Assembly (NCBI GenBank): GCA_963705155.1
Contig: CAVPJC010000022.1
Span: 1-64,000 of the forward strand
Reading direction: 5' to 3'
DNA: 64,000 nucleotides
Source: CAVPJC01 sp963705155
GTDB lineage: Bacteria > Chloroflexota > Anaerolineae > Anaerolineales > UBA4823
In this document: positions 8,522-17,892 of the stretch, piece after piece
How the letters are laid out: every line of letters begins with the position of its first letter
Position numbering within the stretch: the first letter of the stretch is position 1
Notes under the pieces: model-generated
Database searches by the model: none
What the model saw: the letters and a program-made list of their open reading frames with translations, nothing else
What the model was told of the DNA's origin: nothing
Position numbers and translations under genes: made by a program

Positions 8522-9373
8522 TTAACCGTTTTTTCGAAAAATGACCTGGTAGCCGGTTGGCGCCTGGCTTCTGACACCTGCGGGCGGCAGGGCGCTTCCC
8601 GGGCCCAACAGGCGGCCGAGCAGACTTGTCAGGGTCTGGATGCCAAGCAGCAGGGCGCGTCCCGCATAGTGGCGCAGGCCGCGCTGGGCGGGCAGAACCG
8701 CGTTCTTCAAATTGCCAATGCCTTCATCCAGCACGGAGGCGGGGTGGTAAAAACCTTCCAGCTTTTCCACCTGCAGCCCGTGATCTGGAGCGAGACGCTG
8801 CAAGGCATAATGGGTGTAACGCACAAAATCGACGGGGATCTGGTGCATCTTGACCATAAAGGGAACGGCGACCAGCAGCAAACCACCGGGTTTGAGGGCG
8901 GCAGAGAGACGGGCAAGGAAGGCGTGTGTATCGTAGACGTGTTCAAGCACATTCATTAAAAGGATGGCGTCTACGCTTTGGGATCGCAGCGGGTTCACCA
9001 GGGTCAGGTCGCAGACCACGTCCACCTCGGGGTAAGGATAGATATCCAGGGCGATGGAAGACCGGCCGCGCAGCAAGTCGTTAAAATCACCGCGCCCGGC
9101 GCCCACATCCAGGATTACGGCTTTGTCCGGCAGGCCTGCCAGGGTGGTCTTCAGGAAACGCCAGTTCGCTTGCCGCCAGGGGGTGCCGACACCCGGACCG
9201 CGTTCCACTTTTGCCGAAGGGCGCAGGTCCGACGGGGGCGCCGTGAAAAGAGGAATGCCTGCACCCAGCGGGACAGCCTGCGCACAGGAACGGCAGACCA
9301 GCTCATCAGGCTGCACAGCAAAATCGCCGCCGCAGTGGGGGCATTGGAGCAGATTGAGCAGGAGTTCGTTCAT
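8522..9373 (-). CDS. SAM-dependent methyltransferase with N-terminal zinc ribbon
   Basis: The 283-residue protein starts with a Trm112-like ribbon (CPHCGGDF...CRSC, residues 11-31). A class I methyltransferase core follows: ILDVGAGRGDFND (motif I, near residue 87), an acidic ALDIYPYPEVD, LMNVLEHVYDTHAFL and LKPGGLLLVAVPF. Such proteins methylate sugars or lipids in glycan clusters; the substrate here is not known. The ATG at 9373 overlaps the stop of the upstream glycosyltransferase (ATGA), so the two are translationally coupled. Confidence 0.85.
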   Translation of the reverse strand: MNELLLNLLQCPHCGGDFAVQPDELVCRSCAQAVPLGAGIPLFTAPPSDLRPSAKVERGPGVGTPWRQANWRFLKTTLAGLPDKAVILDVGAGRGDFNDLLRGRSSIALDIYPYPEVDVVCDLTLVNPLRSQSVDAILLMNVLEHVYDTHAFLARLSAALKPGGLLLVAVPFMVKMHQIPVDFVRYTHYALQRLAPDHGLQVEKLEGFYHPASVLDEGIGNLKNAVLPAQRGLRHYAGRALLLGIQTLTSLLGRLLGPGSALPPAGVRSQAPTGYQVIFRKNG

Positions 9374-10398
9374 TTCGAACGGTTCTCGGAATAGAGCACC
9401 TGGAAAAGCAGGTTGTAGGTGCGCAGCAGGTAAGGCTGGAAGCGGGGATTGGCTGCCAGCTTTGCCAGCAAGCGGTACAGGCGCGAACGGCGCTTTGGCG
9501 GGCGGGCTGGCTCGGCCGGAGCCTCGGCCCGGCTGGCTGTGATCTGGCTTACCTCGGCAAGCAGGCGGTCGTTGATGGTGTTGCCCATGTGAAAGACATG
9601 CGCCAGCGGGGTGGATAAGTGGAGATACCCCAGGGCGTCCACTTTGAAATCCAGCGACATGGTCTCGGTGCGCAGCAGTCCGCGGGTGGCTGGCAGCGGC
9701 AGCACCTGGCGGGCTACCTGGCGGGGGATGACGAACTGCATGTGCGAGGCGCCGATCACGGCCTGCACATCCTGCCCGGAGCGGCGCAAAGCCGGCAGGG
9801 GTTTCTGGTAGAAGGGCGCAGCCACGTCTTCCGACGCGCCGATGCCCAGGCAGAACTCATCGATGATCGGGCGCTCGGGCCAGTAATCCACCGCGGCGTA
9901 ATCAGGCTCATCCAGCAGGGCCAGGTGAGCCTTGCCCTGCCCATCCATCACATCGTAAAAATTGGGTTGGGCCGAGACCATGCCTGCCTTTGGAAAGGCC
10001 TGCAGCACGGCCAGGCTGGCTTCCAGCCAGCCGGGGCGAAAGAGCACATCCGAGTCGGCGTAGCAGATCAATGAATTGGGCATGGCGGCGAAAATCCAGT
10101 TCCAGGCGCCGGCCTTGCCCATGTTATGCCCCGATAAGATCAACCAGTCGATGTGCCTGCGTTCGTGCAGCGCTTTCAGTTCGGCGGTGATCTCGGGGCA
10201 GCTGCCGTTATCAAAAACCAGCAGGTCAAAACCGGCGTTGGTGCTGGCGCGCAGGCTTTCGATCTGGTATTTCAGGATCTGGAGTGAATTTTTAAAATAT
10301 CCCTCGGTGAAAGGGATGTACGTGATGAGGGCAACACCCAGCTCATGCGGGGTGTAGGCCGGAATACCAGCTTTAGCGGGGTTTGCGCCGGTTCTCAT
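9370..10398 (-). CDS. Family 2 glycosyltransferase
   Basis: A GT-A enzyme with ITYIPFTEGYFKNSL at the N-terminus, LLVFDNGSCPEI, a GKAGAWNWIF loop and CYADSDVLFRPGWL, whose DSD is the metal and nucleotide-sugar site. I set the start at 10398, where ATGA overlaps the stop of the preceding gene. The frame extends further upstream but lies inside the neighbour and reads as low-complexity Pro/Gly-rich shadow sequence. It is a tandem paralogue of the next gene upstream (shared YIPF...GY, FDN(A/G)SCPE and GW(L) segments), so the two probably add successive sugars. Confidence 0.88.
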   Translation of the reverse strand: MRTGANPAKAGIPAYTPHELGVALITYIPFTEGYFKNSLQILKYQIESLRASTNAGFDLLVFDNGSCPEITAELKALHERRHIDWLILSGHNMGKAGAWNWIFAAMPNSLICYADSDVLFRPGWLEASLAVLQAFPKAGMVSAQPNFYDVMDGQGKAHLALLDEPDYAAVDYWPERPIIDEFCLGIGASEDVAAPFYQKPLPALRRSGQDVQAVIGASHMQFVIPRQVARQVLPLPATRGLLRTETMSLDFKVDALGYLHLSTPLAHVFHMGNTINDRLLAEVSQITASRAEAPAEPARPPKRRSRLYRLLAKLAANPRFQPYLLRTYNLLFQVLYSENRSK

Positions 10399-11333
10399 TG
10401 GTGATACAGCCTGAAGATGGCATCGTACAGGCGCAGCAGCGCCTTTTTGAGCGGCGGCAGATCGGCCAGGCGCCTGGACCTGGCCGCAGCCTGCGGCAGG
10501 GAGGCCGCGCCAGCTCCAACCTGGTTGCCCAGGTGGCGAACCAGCGGCTGCAGCGTTGAGAGGCGTAGATAACCGGCGGTGTTCAATTGCTCGTCCAGCG
10601 TACGCACCTGCCCCATGGGGCGGTCCATTTTGAATGGCAGGAAGGGCTGGAGCATGCTTTTGCGGGCCGTGAACTGGAAATGGGCAGCGCCGATATAGGC
10701 GCTCACTCCCGAACGGGTCAATTTCCAGTCGCTGCGAGAGGCGAACCACTGGCGGGCCTGCTCTTCCGATGTACCCAGGCTGAGGACGTGATCCAGGTAA
10801 ACTTCCCAGGGGATGAAGCTGCCATTCTCCATGGTCACATCCGGGTTCTGGCGGGCCCAATCCAGGGTCTGGTTATAAAAGGCTTCGGGTGTGCGCATCG
10901 GGCGGGCAGTCACCATGCCGGCCTCGGGAAACGCCTCCAGAATGCGCAGTGATTCGGCCAGCCAGCCAGGGTGGAACTGGATATCGCCATCGGCATAAGC
11001 GATGATCTCACCGGGGGCGCCCTGGAAGATGAAATTCCAGGCGCCGCCCTTGCCCACGTTTTTATCGGAAAGCAGCAGATATTGAATGAGACCCTGGTCC
11101 TGCTGTTCCATCAGGTAAGCACGCACCTCGGGGCAGCTGGCGTTATCAAAAACCAGCAGGTCACAGGGCGCACCAGGGTTTTCCCGCAGACTGCTCAGGC
11201 AAACCTTGAGGATTTCCAGGCTGTGAGCATAATAACCGCTCAGGAAAGGAATGTAGCAGGCCACAGCCGCCGTCACCTGCTGAGGCTGAGGGACGTGGTC
11301 GATGGATTTAGCGGGGTTCTGTCCAATGCGCAT
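10395..11333 (-). CDS. Family 2 glycosyltransferase, tandem paralogue
   Basis: This 312-residue GT-A protein has VACYIPFLSGYYAHSLEILK, LLVFDNASCPEV, KNVGKGGAWNFIF and AYADGDIQFHPGWL (DGD metal site), then an EAGMVTARP segment typical of inverting GT2 enzymes. It lacks transmembrane helices, so it acts at the cytoplasmic face. It is clearly related to the gene that follows it (9370-10398) and overlaps it by ATGA. The gap to the upstream gene is only four bases. Donor and acceptor are unknown. Confidence 0.88.
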   Translation of the reverse strand: MRIGQNPAKSIDHVPQPQQVTAAVACYIPFLSGYYAHSLEILKVCLSSLRENPGAPCDLLVFDNASCPEVRAYLMEQQDQGLIQYLLLSDKNVGKGGAWNFIFQGAPGEIIAYADGDIQFHPGWLAESLRILEAFPEAGMVTARPMRTPEAFYNQTLDWARQNPDVTMENGSFIPWEVYLDHVLSLGTSEEQARQWFASRSDWKLTRSGVSAYIGAAHFQFTARKSMLQPFLPFKMDRPMGQVRTLDEQLNTAGYLRLSTLQPLVRHLGNQVGAGAASLPQAAARSRRLADLPPLKKALLRLYDAIFRLYHQ

Positions 11334-11337
11334 GGGT

Positions 11338-12240
11338 TTAGAGCGAGCCGGTCATGCGGCGGCGCAGGCGGCGGAAACGGCGGGCCAGCGACCAGCGCAA
11401 ACCGCTGCGCTCGCCACCGGGCGGGGTAAGGGCCATCTCGGCGCTTCGAATGAAGCGCATCAGGCTGGGGCGCGGCGCACGCACCTGGCCCTGGATGAGC
11501 TGTTTGTCGCTGTCCAGCACCATGTACAGGTTGTTGGCGCCGCCCGCCAGGGCCTGATTTTGCTGCGATTCTGGGTGCTCATAATGCGGCTTGCCCCCCG
11601 GCAGGTGGCTGTAATCGTGATCCTGGTGGATGATCGTGATGGAGGGGGTTCCGTCCACTACGGGCCAGCCCTGCTGGCGGGCATGGTAAATCATCCAGTT
11701 ATCCCAGCCGGAACGGCCGATAGCAAAATCGGGGATATCGGTGAAGAGTGCGCGCGGAAAGATGAAGTAATCGCTGCCAGCCGGCAGGTGCTGGCGGCCG
11801 CGGGCAGCCAGATCGGCGCCCAGGCGCTGTTCCCAACCGGGTGAGAAATCGAGCAGACTGCGCACATCCAGATCCCAGCGCTGCCCGATGACCAGGAAAC
11901 GCTGCAGCTGAGCGGCCACCTGGCGGGCTGCAGTGACAAAATCGGGCAGCAGCAGGATATCGGCATTGATGCAGGCCAGCAGCGGTGCGGGGCTGGCACG
12001 GCGCGCCAGCTCGAACATCGAGCTGACCAGGGGGGTGCCTGCCGCGCTGAGGCCGACCTCTGGCAAATGACGGACATGGAATTCGGAAGCTGCCTCGGCC
12101 ATGCCGGGTTCGTCGCCCAGCAGGAGAACCTCCACCTCTTCGCCCAGATGGGTCCAGGATTGGATGGCGTTGCGCTGGATGACGTTGATGTGCGGGTTGG
12201 TGAAAGGTTTGGGGGCGGTGAAGATGGTGATCAAGGGCAT
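11338..12240 (-). CDS. Putative glycosyltransferase (GT-A-like)
   Basis: The 300-residue protein begins ITIFTAPKPFTNPHINVIQRNAI and has VEVLLLGDEPG, then LLACINADILLLPDF. The NADILL segment sits where a GT-A DxD motif is expected. Later come SDYFIFPRALFTDIPDFAIGRSGWDNW and ITIIHQDHDYSHL, a combination seen in glycosyltransferase-like proteins of Chloroflexota and cyanobacterial glycan clusters. The C-terminus is strongly basic (LARRFRRLRRRM), perhaps for membrane contact. It sits between a methyltransferase and the two GT2 genes. The function is inferred from fold-like motifs and context. Confidence 0.7.
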   Translation of the reverse strand: MPLITIFTAPKPFTNPHINVIQRNAIQSWTHLGEEVEVLLLGDEPGMAEAASEFHVRHLPEVGLSAAGTPLVSSMFELARRASPAPLLACINADILLLPDFVTAARQVAAQLQRFLVIGQRWDLDVRSLLDFSPGWEQRLGADLAARGRQHLPAGSDYFIFPRALFTDIPDFAIGRSGWDNWMIYHARQQGWPVVDGTPSITIIHQDHDYSHLPGGKPHYEHPESQQNQALAGGANNLYMVLDSDKQLIQGQVRAPRPSLMRFIRSAEMALTPPGGERSGLRWSLARRFRRLRRRMTGSL

Positions 12241-12286
12241 GGGCGGTGATCAATGAAATACGCAGTAAACCATGATCCAGCTCTGG

Positions 12287-13171
12287 TCATGGATTGGCGA
12301 GCGGCAGCCAGGCGCGGCGCGGGTAAAGGCGGGTGAGCAGGCGGCGGCGCAGCATCCCCCACTGGCGTTTGCGGCGCACGCCCTCTTCGGGCGCCAGGGT
12401 GAAGGGCTGGGGCCGGGCTGCCGGGCGGGCCAGCGCGGTGAGGTAAAGCGGCAGCAATGCAGAGCGCGGCCGGCCGTGTGCTTCCAGCCTGACGATTTCA
12501 AAACCCGCTTTCTGTATTGTTTGCGCCAGGGTGTGGGCGCTGTAGGAAACCAGGTGGGCTACCTCGAAGCTGTCGTGGGCGTACAGGTTGGGCACCTCAA
12601 TCAGGAGCCAACCGTCCTCAGCCATCCACCGTTGGCGCAAGTCAGCCAGGTAGGCTACAGGATCGGGCAGGTGTTCCAATACATGAGCCAGGCTGATCAG
12701 GTCAAAGGGCGGCTCAGAAGCAGCGTTGAGCTCTTCCAACGAGGCAAACACACTCAGACCCTGCCGGTGGGCGTGCTCGCGGTAGGCCGCGCCAGGCTCA
12801 ATACCGGCGGATTGGCAGCTATAAGCGCTCTGGATGCTCTGCAGCAGCAGCCCGGCGGAGCAGCCGATATCCAGGTGGCGGGCGATTTTTGGAACCTGTG
12901 ACTGGACAAAGGCCAGTAAAGACCCGGCGCGGGAGCGCTGCACCGCCAGGTCTTTGGCGATTGGTCCCTGGCTGCCCTGGTAGAGCTGGCGATATTCCTG
13001 TTCGTAGAAAGACGCCAACTCTTCATCGGGCATACGCGGCGATTGAAAAACCAGCCCGCAGCGGGTGCACACACGGTTAACCACCGGGATTCCGTGGAAC
13101 TGGCGCCGGTCGAACGGGCTGCTCTGCTTGCCGCCGCACAATGGGCAGGTTTGGACGGGCAGGGTTTTCAT
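12287..13171 (-). CDS. SAM-dependent methyltransferase with N-terminal zinc-binding motif
   Basis: Residues 9-40 hold two CxxC pairs (CPLCGG and CTRCG) as in the zinc-binding N-domain of sugar C-methyltransferase-like proteins. The core has HLDIGCSAGLLLQ (motif I, near residue 98), AGIEPG, LISLAHVLEHLPDP and WLLIEVPN. It has only about 295 residues, so it lacks the extra C-terminal domain of TylC3-type C-methyltransferases. It overlaps the upstream membrane-protein gene by ATGA (start 13171). The likely role is methylation of a glycan sugar. Confidence 0.83.
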   Translation of the reverse strand: MKTLPVQTCPLCGGKQSSPFDRRQFHGIPVVNRVCTRCGLVFQSPRMPDEELASFYEQEYRQLYQGSQGPIAKDLAVQRSRAGSLLAFVQSQVPKIARHLDIGCSAGLLLQSIQSAYSCQSAGIEPGAAYREHAHRQGLSVFASLEELNAASEPPFDLISLAHVLEHLPDPVAYLADLRQRWMAEDGWLLIEVPNLYAHDSFEVAHLVSYSAHTLAQTIQKAGFEIVRLEAHGRPRSALLPLYLTALARPAARPQPFTLAPEEGVRRKRQWGMLRRRLLTRLYPRRAWLPLANP

Positions 13172-14796
13172 CGGTTTATCCGGTAGACAGCGTACTCATC
13201 GGAGCGGAAAGTTTCAAGCGTAAATCCGCAATCCAGCGGGGCGTCTTTACTCCTGATGACCACATGGGTCAAGGTGTAATCAGCCAGCAGACCATCCAAC
13301 CGGGCGCACTTTTCGGTAGGGAGCGCATTGTAAAAATCGGCGGCGCGCTCCACCCGGCTGAACCATTCGAGCACATCGGTATCTTTGTAGGGGTGCGATT
13401 TCCAGTTGATGAAAATCGGGGCGCCGGTGTACAGGCGAAAATCGTCAAACTCAGGATCTTTTGGGGGAATCAAATAAACATCGCCCGGAGCTCTGGTGTC
13501 AATGACGTAATCCATCATCTTTTCCAAACGGCGCACCTTACTGCTGGTGTTGTTTACGCTCTGGATATTCCAGCCATGGGCTACCAGCGACGCGGCCACC
13601 CACAACACTACTGGCAGCGCCAGCCACTGGAGAGGAAGTTTTGAGATCAGTGGTAGGCTGAAGACGATGCGCACCGCCCAGCCAATCAGCAAAGTGACGG
13701 AAAGCGGCACCAGCAAGACAGAGACGCGCCAGGGGCCTAGCATTGCCAGATCCAGGTTGCCAGTGAGCATTTGTACCAGGGTAAAAAACGCCCCACCGCC
13801 AAACAAAAAGGCCATGACGACGAAAAGACGGTTTTTGACCGCCAGCACCACTCCGAGAATCATCAGACCAATCTGGAGATAGGCGTAAGAATTGAGCCAG
13901 ACCTCTGGCAGGGCATGATGAGGGATGCGCTGGTTGACCAGGATGCTGAGCGCTTTCTGGGAGATTTCGGGGGAAGATGCAGACAGATAGAGCTGGTTAT
14001 GCAGCACCACAGGCAAAACCATGCCGAGGGTGAGCAGACCCAGCAAAAATGGCTGGCGGGCGGCGCGCAGCAGGCGTTGAAGCGGTTGCCCTGCCGACTT
14101 TTTATAATTATCTACCAAAATTACAGTCAGGTAGGAGATCACCATCCAGGCGGCGCTGAAAAGGTAGGCTGAATGCAGCCAGCAGGCAACCCCCAACCAG
14201 ATCAGCGACCAGATGTACTTGCGGCGCAAAAATAGGTAGATCGATAGCAGTAGCAAAACACCAAAACTGCTGTTCTGAAACTCTTTATCCAACAGATACT
14301 GCCCGGCAACGCCGTACTGTAAAAATGAGATGTCAATCTTATAACTGCGGTTGACCAGGTTGATCACCCAGCGTGCATGCACTACCAGCAGGGCAGTGTA
14401 AACAACCAGCGACTGGCCCCACGACCAGCGCTCCCCGAAATAGATTCTGAGGATACCGATCAGGCTGTAAACATAGATTCCGAAAAGCAAGACATAATAG
14501 ATATAAAACAGGTTTTCATTGACACGGGCGGTGAGATTGACCAACAAGGAGAATAACGGCAGGGGGTCAACGGTTTTAGCCAGCCAGTCATCCTGCAGCA
14601 GACTGTAAAATCCACCGGACTGCGCCAGTCCATGCAGAAATTTGGTGTTCTGATTGCCTTCATAGAGAACCGACTGAGTGTAAGATAATCCGAAAACAGC
14701 CGCCGCCAGCACAAAGGCGCCAGTTTGCTGGACAGCCCGGATAAGGCGGCTGCTGGTTTTGGGAGCAGGGGTCGGTGAAGTGAGGGTATTGCTCAT
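13168..14796 (-). CDS. Polytopic membrane protein, possible glycosyltransferase or polymerase-like
   Basis: The 542-residue protein has about ten hydrophobic helices, a first outer loop containing LLQDDWLAKTVDPLPLF, and a soluble C-terminal domain of about 120 residues with DYVIDTRAPGDVYLIPP and TLTHVVIRSKD. The outer-loop acidic pair and the C-terminal globular domain resemble GT-C membrane glycosyltransferases or family DUF6798-like proteins, but no motif settles it. It overlaps its neighbours at both ends by ATGA (14796 and 13171), so it belongs to the glycan unit. An O-unit ligase or transferase role is a guess. Confidence 0.65.
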   Translation of the reverse strand: MSNTLTSPTPAPKTSSRLIRAVQQTGAFVLAAAVFGLSYTQSVLYEGNQNTKFLHGLAQSGGFYSLLQDDWLAKTVDPLPLFSLLVNLTARVNENLFYIYYVLLFGIYVYSLIGILRIYFGERWSWGQSLVVYTALLVVHARWVINLVNRSYKIDISFLQYGVAGQYLLDKEFQNSSFGVLLLLSIYLFLRRKYIWSLIWLGVACWLHSAYLFSAAWMVISYLTVILVDNYKKSAGQPLQRLLRAARQPFLLGLLTLGMVLPVVLHNQLYLSASSPEISQKALSILVNQRIPHHALPEVWLNSYAYLQIGLMILGVVLAVKNRLFVVMAFLFGGGAFFTLVQMLTGNLDLAMLGPWRVSVLLVPLSVTLLIGWAVRIVFSLPLISKLPLQWLALPVVLWVAASLVAHGWNIQSVNNTSSKVRRLEKMMDYVIDTRAPGDVYLIPPKDPEFDDFRLYTGAPIFINWKSHPYKDTDVLEWFSRVERAADFYNALPTEKCARLDGLLADYTLTHVVIRSKDAPLDCGFTLETFRSDEYAVYRINR

Positions 14797-15647
14797 GCTT
14801 TATTTTCACTTTTATAACGTTCGTCAACCGCCTGGTAATGCTTGTGCTGCACCTGAGCGTTGATCTGGGCCAATTGGGGCTGGCGTTCGAAAAGGTCGAG
14901 CACATCCAGCCAGGAGAACTCATCGCGGTTGTTAAAATGGGCATACACCTGGCGCAGCAGCTCCAGGTCGGCAGTGGTGTCCACCGTCCAGCGCATGGCG
15001 CCGTAATCCGTTTCGTGATTGACAAGCAGGATGTTGAAGCGCTGTGGGTTTTCATAGAAAAATGGCATGACGTGTTCGCGTTGGTGGGGCAGCACGGCTT
15101 CATGCCAGGCAGTCTCCAGCCCGGCAATAGAGCACACCTCCACATCCAGTCCGATGGGGTAGGTGCGGCCCCAGGGTGGAGGCAGGCGGTTGGCGGCAAA
15201 GGCCATTGGAGGGTCGTCGGGTGAGGGTTGTTCAGCGATTGAGGCGGCTGTCTCGGCGTCCAGGTAAGCGAGGATGGTTTTGTCGATTACGCCCGGGTCG
15301 ATTACGGGGCAGTCGGCGGTGATGCGCACAATAATATCTGCAGCGCATTGGCGGGCGGCCTGGTAGTAGCGGTCGAGCACATCGTGCAGGCTGCCGCGGG
15401 AACAGGTGTAGCCGCGCCGCAGGCAGAAATTCAGGATGGCATCGTCGGCTGGGTCGATGGTGGTGGCAACCACCACCTGATCCACCAGCCTGGCGCGGCT
15501 GGCGCGCTCCACCACACGCTCCAGCATGGGCTGCCCTCCCAGATCAAGCAGCACCTTGCCGGGCAATCGGCTGGAAGACATGCGCGCCTGGACGATGGCG
15601 ACTATTTTTCGAGGTGCGAGATACGATCGGGGAAATTCGTCAATCAT
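14793..15647 (-). CDS. SpsF/NeuA-like cytidylyltransferase
   Basis: The protein has IVAIVQARMSSSRLPGKVL near the N-terminus, the NTP-binding signature of the SpsF/cytidylyltransferase-3 family, then LVDQVVVATT, VRITADCPVIDP and VDTTADLELLRQVY. I chose the ATG at 15647, which overlaps the previous stop (ATGA); the frame stays open further upstream but without support. SpsF-like enzymes probably make CMP-activated acids. Beside the second NeuB-family synthase (16780-17847) it may form a second CMP-nonulosonate pathway distinct from neuB-neuA at 2504-4559. Confidence 0.83.
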   Translation of the reverse strand: MIDEFPRSYLAPRKIVAIVQARMSSSRLPGKVLLDLGGQPMLERVVERASRARLVDQVVVATTIDPADDAILNFCLRRGYTCSRGSLHDVLDRYYQAARQCAADIIVRITADCPVIDPGVIDKTILAYLDAETAASIAEQPSPDDPPMAFAANRLPPPWGRTYPIGLDVEVCSIAGLETAWHEAVLPHQREHVMPFFYENPQRFNILLVNHETDYGAMRWTVDTTADLELLRQVYAHFNNRDEFSWLDVLDLFERQPQLAQINAQVQHKHYQAVDERYKSENKA

Positions 15648-16783
15648 AAGATGGCTTGCGCTTGGGCAGTTGAGGGCATAAGGGCCAATTGATAGGCCTC
15701 GAGCAGATGCTGGAAGTTCGCATCCCAATCGGCGCGGCTTTCGGCGAGGAAGCGGGCGAGGCGGCCCATTTCTGCCAGGAGGCGGCGCTGTTCAACCGCC
15801 TGCAGGATGCCACGCGCCAGGGCTTCTACGTCGCCATCGGGAAACCACCAGCCCTGCACGCCGGGCTGCACCCACTCGCGATTACCGGGAATATCAGAGA
15901 CCAGCGCCGGAGCGCCGCAGGCCAGGGCTTCGAGCAGCGAAATGGACGAGCCATCGGAGTGCGAAGCGCTGATGTACAGGTCGGCGCTGCGGTAGAAGCG
16001 GGGCAGGTCGTCCTGGCGAACATGCCCGGGGAAGAAAACACGCTCATCGACCTCACCTTGAGAAAAAATCTGGCGCAGCATACCCGCTTGCGATCCACTC
16101 CCCAGCATCACCAGGCGCAGCTCTGGGCGCTGGCGGGCAGCGATGACAAAAGCGCGCGCCAGGATATCAACGCCGTAAATCGGTTCCCAGCCACGGGCGG
16201 AGAGCAGGGTGAAAGGGGCCGCATCTTCGCCCGCCAGCAGAGATCCTGCCTCCCGGCGTGCGCCGGGAGCAAAGTGGCGCAGGTCGATGCCCCAGGGGAA
16301 GGTGACTATCCGGCTGGACGGCATGCCATACGAGACCGCCAGCTTGCGAATGGTATCGCAGTCGCCAACCATCACCGCGCTGCGCCGCAGTGTGAAGCGA
16401 GTGGCCCAGGCCCACAGGGGGCTGCGGCATGCATCCTGGATCAGGTCGTAGCCCCATGACATACTGAGCAGCGGGCCAAACCCGGTCAGGGCCGCCAGGA
16501 AGGCGCTTCGCTGCAGCGGACCGGCCTGCAGGATATCTGGCTGCACCTGGCGGATGACCCTCTTCAGATCAATGAACAGGCGTGGACCATCCTGCCAGCG
16601 GGCCGGACGCTGCCCGCCTGCCCAAGGAATTTGCTCGACGCCAGCCGGCAGAGGGCGGTCATCGGCGGACTGCCCGCCCTGTTCCAGCCGCAAATAAAAA
16701 ACCGAATGCTCCGTTTTCGCCAGGGAGCTCAGAAAGCGGTGATCGTGAACCGTATAATCGCGCGAGAAGTACAAAATCCTCAT
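15644..16783 (-). CDS. Family 4 glycosyltransferase
   Basis: This is a GT-B enzyme of 379 residues. The C-terminal domain shows LSARGWEPIYGVDILARAF, LVMLGSGSQAGML, VFFPGHVRQDDLPRFYRSADLYIS and SDGSSISLLEALACGAPALVSDIPGNREWV. The last stretch is the GT4 donor-binding E(x7)E region, here with S-S-I-S-L-L-E. The N-terminal acceptor domain begins MRILYFSRDYTVHDHRFL. It is cytosolic or peripheral and adds a sugar from a nucleotide donor with retention. It overlaps both neighbours by ATGA, in the order NeuB-like, GT4, SpsF-like. Confidence 0.9.
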   Translation of the reverse strand: MRILYFSRDYTVHDHRFLSSLAKTEHSVFYLRLEQGGQSADDRPLPAGVEQIPWAGGQRPARWQDGPRLFIDLKRVIRQVQPDILQAGPLQRSAFLAALTGFGPLLSMSWGYDLIQDACRSPLWAWATRFTLRRSAVMVGDCDTIRKLAVSYGMPSSRIVTFPWGIDLRHFAPGARREAGSLLAGEDAAPFTLLSARGWEPIYGVDILARAFVIAARQRPELRLVMLGSGSQAGMLRQIFSQGEVDERVFFPGHVRQDDLPRFYRSADLYISASHSDGSSISLLEALACGAPALVSDIPGNREWVQPGVQGWWFPDGDVEALARGILQAVEQRRLLAEMGRLARFLAESRADWDANFQHLLEAYQLALMPSTAQAQAIL

Positions 16784-17847
16784 GAACCCAGGTCGGTCCA
16801 GCGCAGCTCTTTTCCGAGGGGCATATCCTGCAAGGCGCGTGTGCCGATCACTTCCGGGATGTGCGGAGGCAGGATAGCTCCGGGTGTGGCGGGGCGCAGC
16901 ACATCGATCATATCGCGTGTAAAAACCTCGCCGGCTTTTATATCACGGGCAGTCCGCAGGCAGCGGCGCTGCACCACGGCAGTGTCGCCTTCATTAGCGG
17001 CGATGCTTTTGTCGGAGGAGCCCAGGGCGCGTTCCAACAGCCGGGTCTCTGCTACCATTTTGGCCCAGTTTTCGGGGTTCATGGCGAATTTGTGATCCGG
17101 CCCCTGGCGCTCATTGCTGTCGGTAAAGTGGCGCTCGATGACCCTGGCGCCCAGGGCTACGGCGCCCAACACCGGGGCGACGGCATGCGTGTGGTCCGAG
17201 AGACCCAGAATGACCTCCGGGAACATCACGGCATAGGTTTTGAGTACGTTGAGGTGGAGATGGTCGTAATTATCGGGGCTGGCGGTGTAATTGGTATTGC
17301 ACTGCATCAGCACCAGGCGCGGGTTGAGCTTTAGAATGGCATGCACAGCGCGCTGCACCTCGCCGATCGTCGATGCGCCGGTGGCAACAAAAAACGGCTT
17401 GCCCTTGCCCGCCATACGCTCCAGGGCTTCGATCCAATCGATCTCGCCTGAGCCAGCTTTGTACATCTGAACGTACGGATCGAGCATGTCGATGGCCTCG
17501 AAGTCGTAGGGCGCCGAGAAGAACTCGATGCCATTTTTGTCACATTCATCTTTCAAGATGGCGGTCCACTCAAAAGGTATGGCAGCCTCCTGGTAAACCT
17601 GGAAAACCGGCTTCTTCCAACTGGCCTGGTGTGAGACCTGCCCGCCCATGTGGCGAAAACCGTAATCAGAGACGATTTTAGGGGCGCGGAAATTTTGAAA
17701 TTTGGCTGCATCGGCGCCGGCCTCACTTGCCAGGCGGATGAGCAGTTTGGCGCGTTCCAGGTCGCCATCGTGATTGGCGGCAACATCGGCTATGAAGTAT
17801 GTGGGGTGGTTTGGGCCAATTGTGTGAGTGCCAATCTGGATGTCCAT
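16780..17847 (-). CDS. NeuB-family nonulosonate synthase, long form with SAF domain
   Basis: This is the second NeuB-type enzyme of the locus (355 residues). The barrel has FIADVAANHDGDLERAK, DAAKFQNFRAP, YKAGSGEIDWIEAL, PFFVATGAST, MQCNTNYTAS, LGLSDHTHA and VIERHFTDSNE. A C-terminal SAF/antifreeze-like domain follows (about residues 285-350: RTARDIKAGEVFTRDMIDVLRP). N-terminal AANHDGD replaces the usual AEIGxNHxGD. It resembles PseI/LegI-type synthases more than the short enzyme at 2504-3376. It starts 45 bp after the RmlD-like gene. Confidence 0.88.
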   Translation of the reverse strand: MDIQIGTHTIGPNHPTYFIADVAANHDGDLERAKLLIRLASEAGADAAKFQNFRAPKIVSDYGFRHMGGQVSHQASWKKPVFQVYQEAAIPFEWTAILKDECDKNGIEFFSAPYDFEAIDMLDPYVQMYKAGSGEIDWIEALERMAGKGKPFFVATGASTIGEVQRAVHAILKLNPRLVLMQCNTNYTASPDNYDHLHLNVLKTYAVMFPEVILGLSDHTHAVAPVLGAVALGARVIERHFTDSNERQGPDHKFAMNPENWAKMVAETRLLERALGSSDKSIAANEGDTAVVQRRCLRTARDIKAGEVFTRDMIDVLRPATPGAILPPHIPEVIGTRALQDMPLGKELRWTDLGS

Positions 17848-17892
17848 AGATGCCTCCTGAAAATGAAGTATCTGGCAATGAATGATGAGCGC

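Noticed and set aside
10399..10860. An N-terminal extension of the GT2 protein by about 150 residues.
   Set aside because: It overlaps the preceding glycosyltransferase in another frame and is low-complexity; the ATGA overlap at 10398 is the better start.
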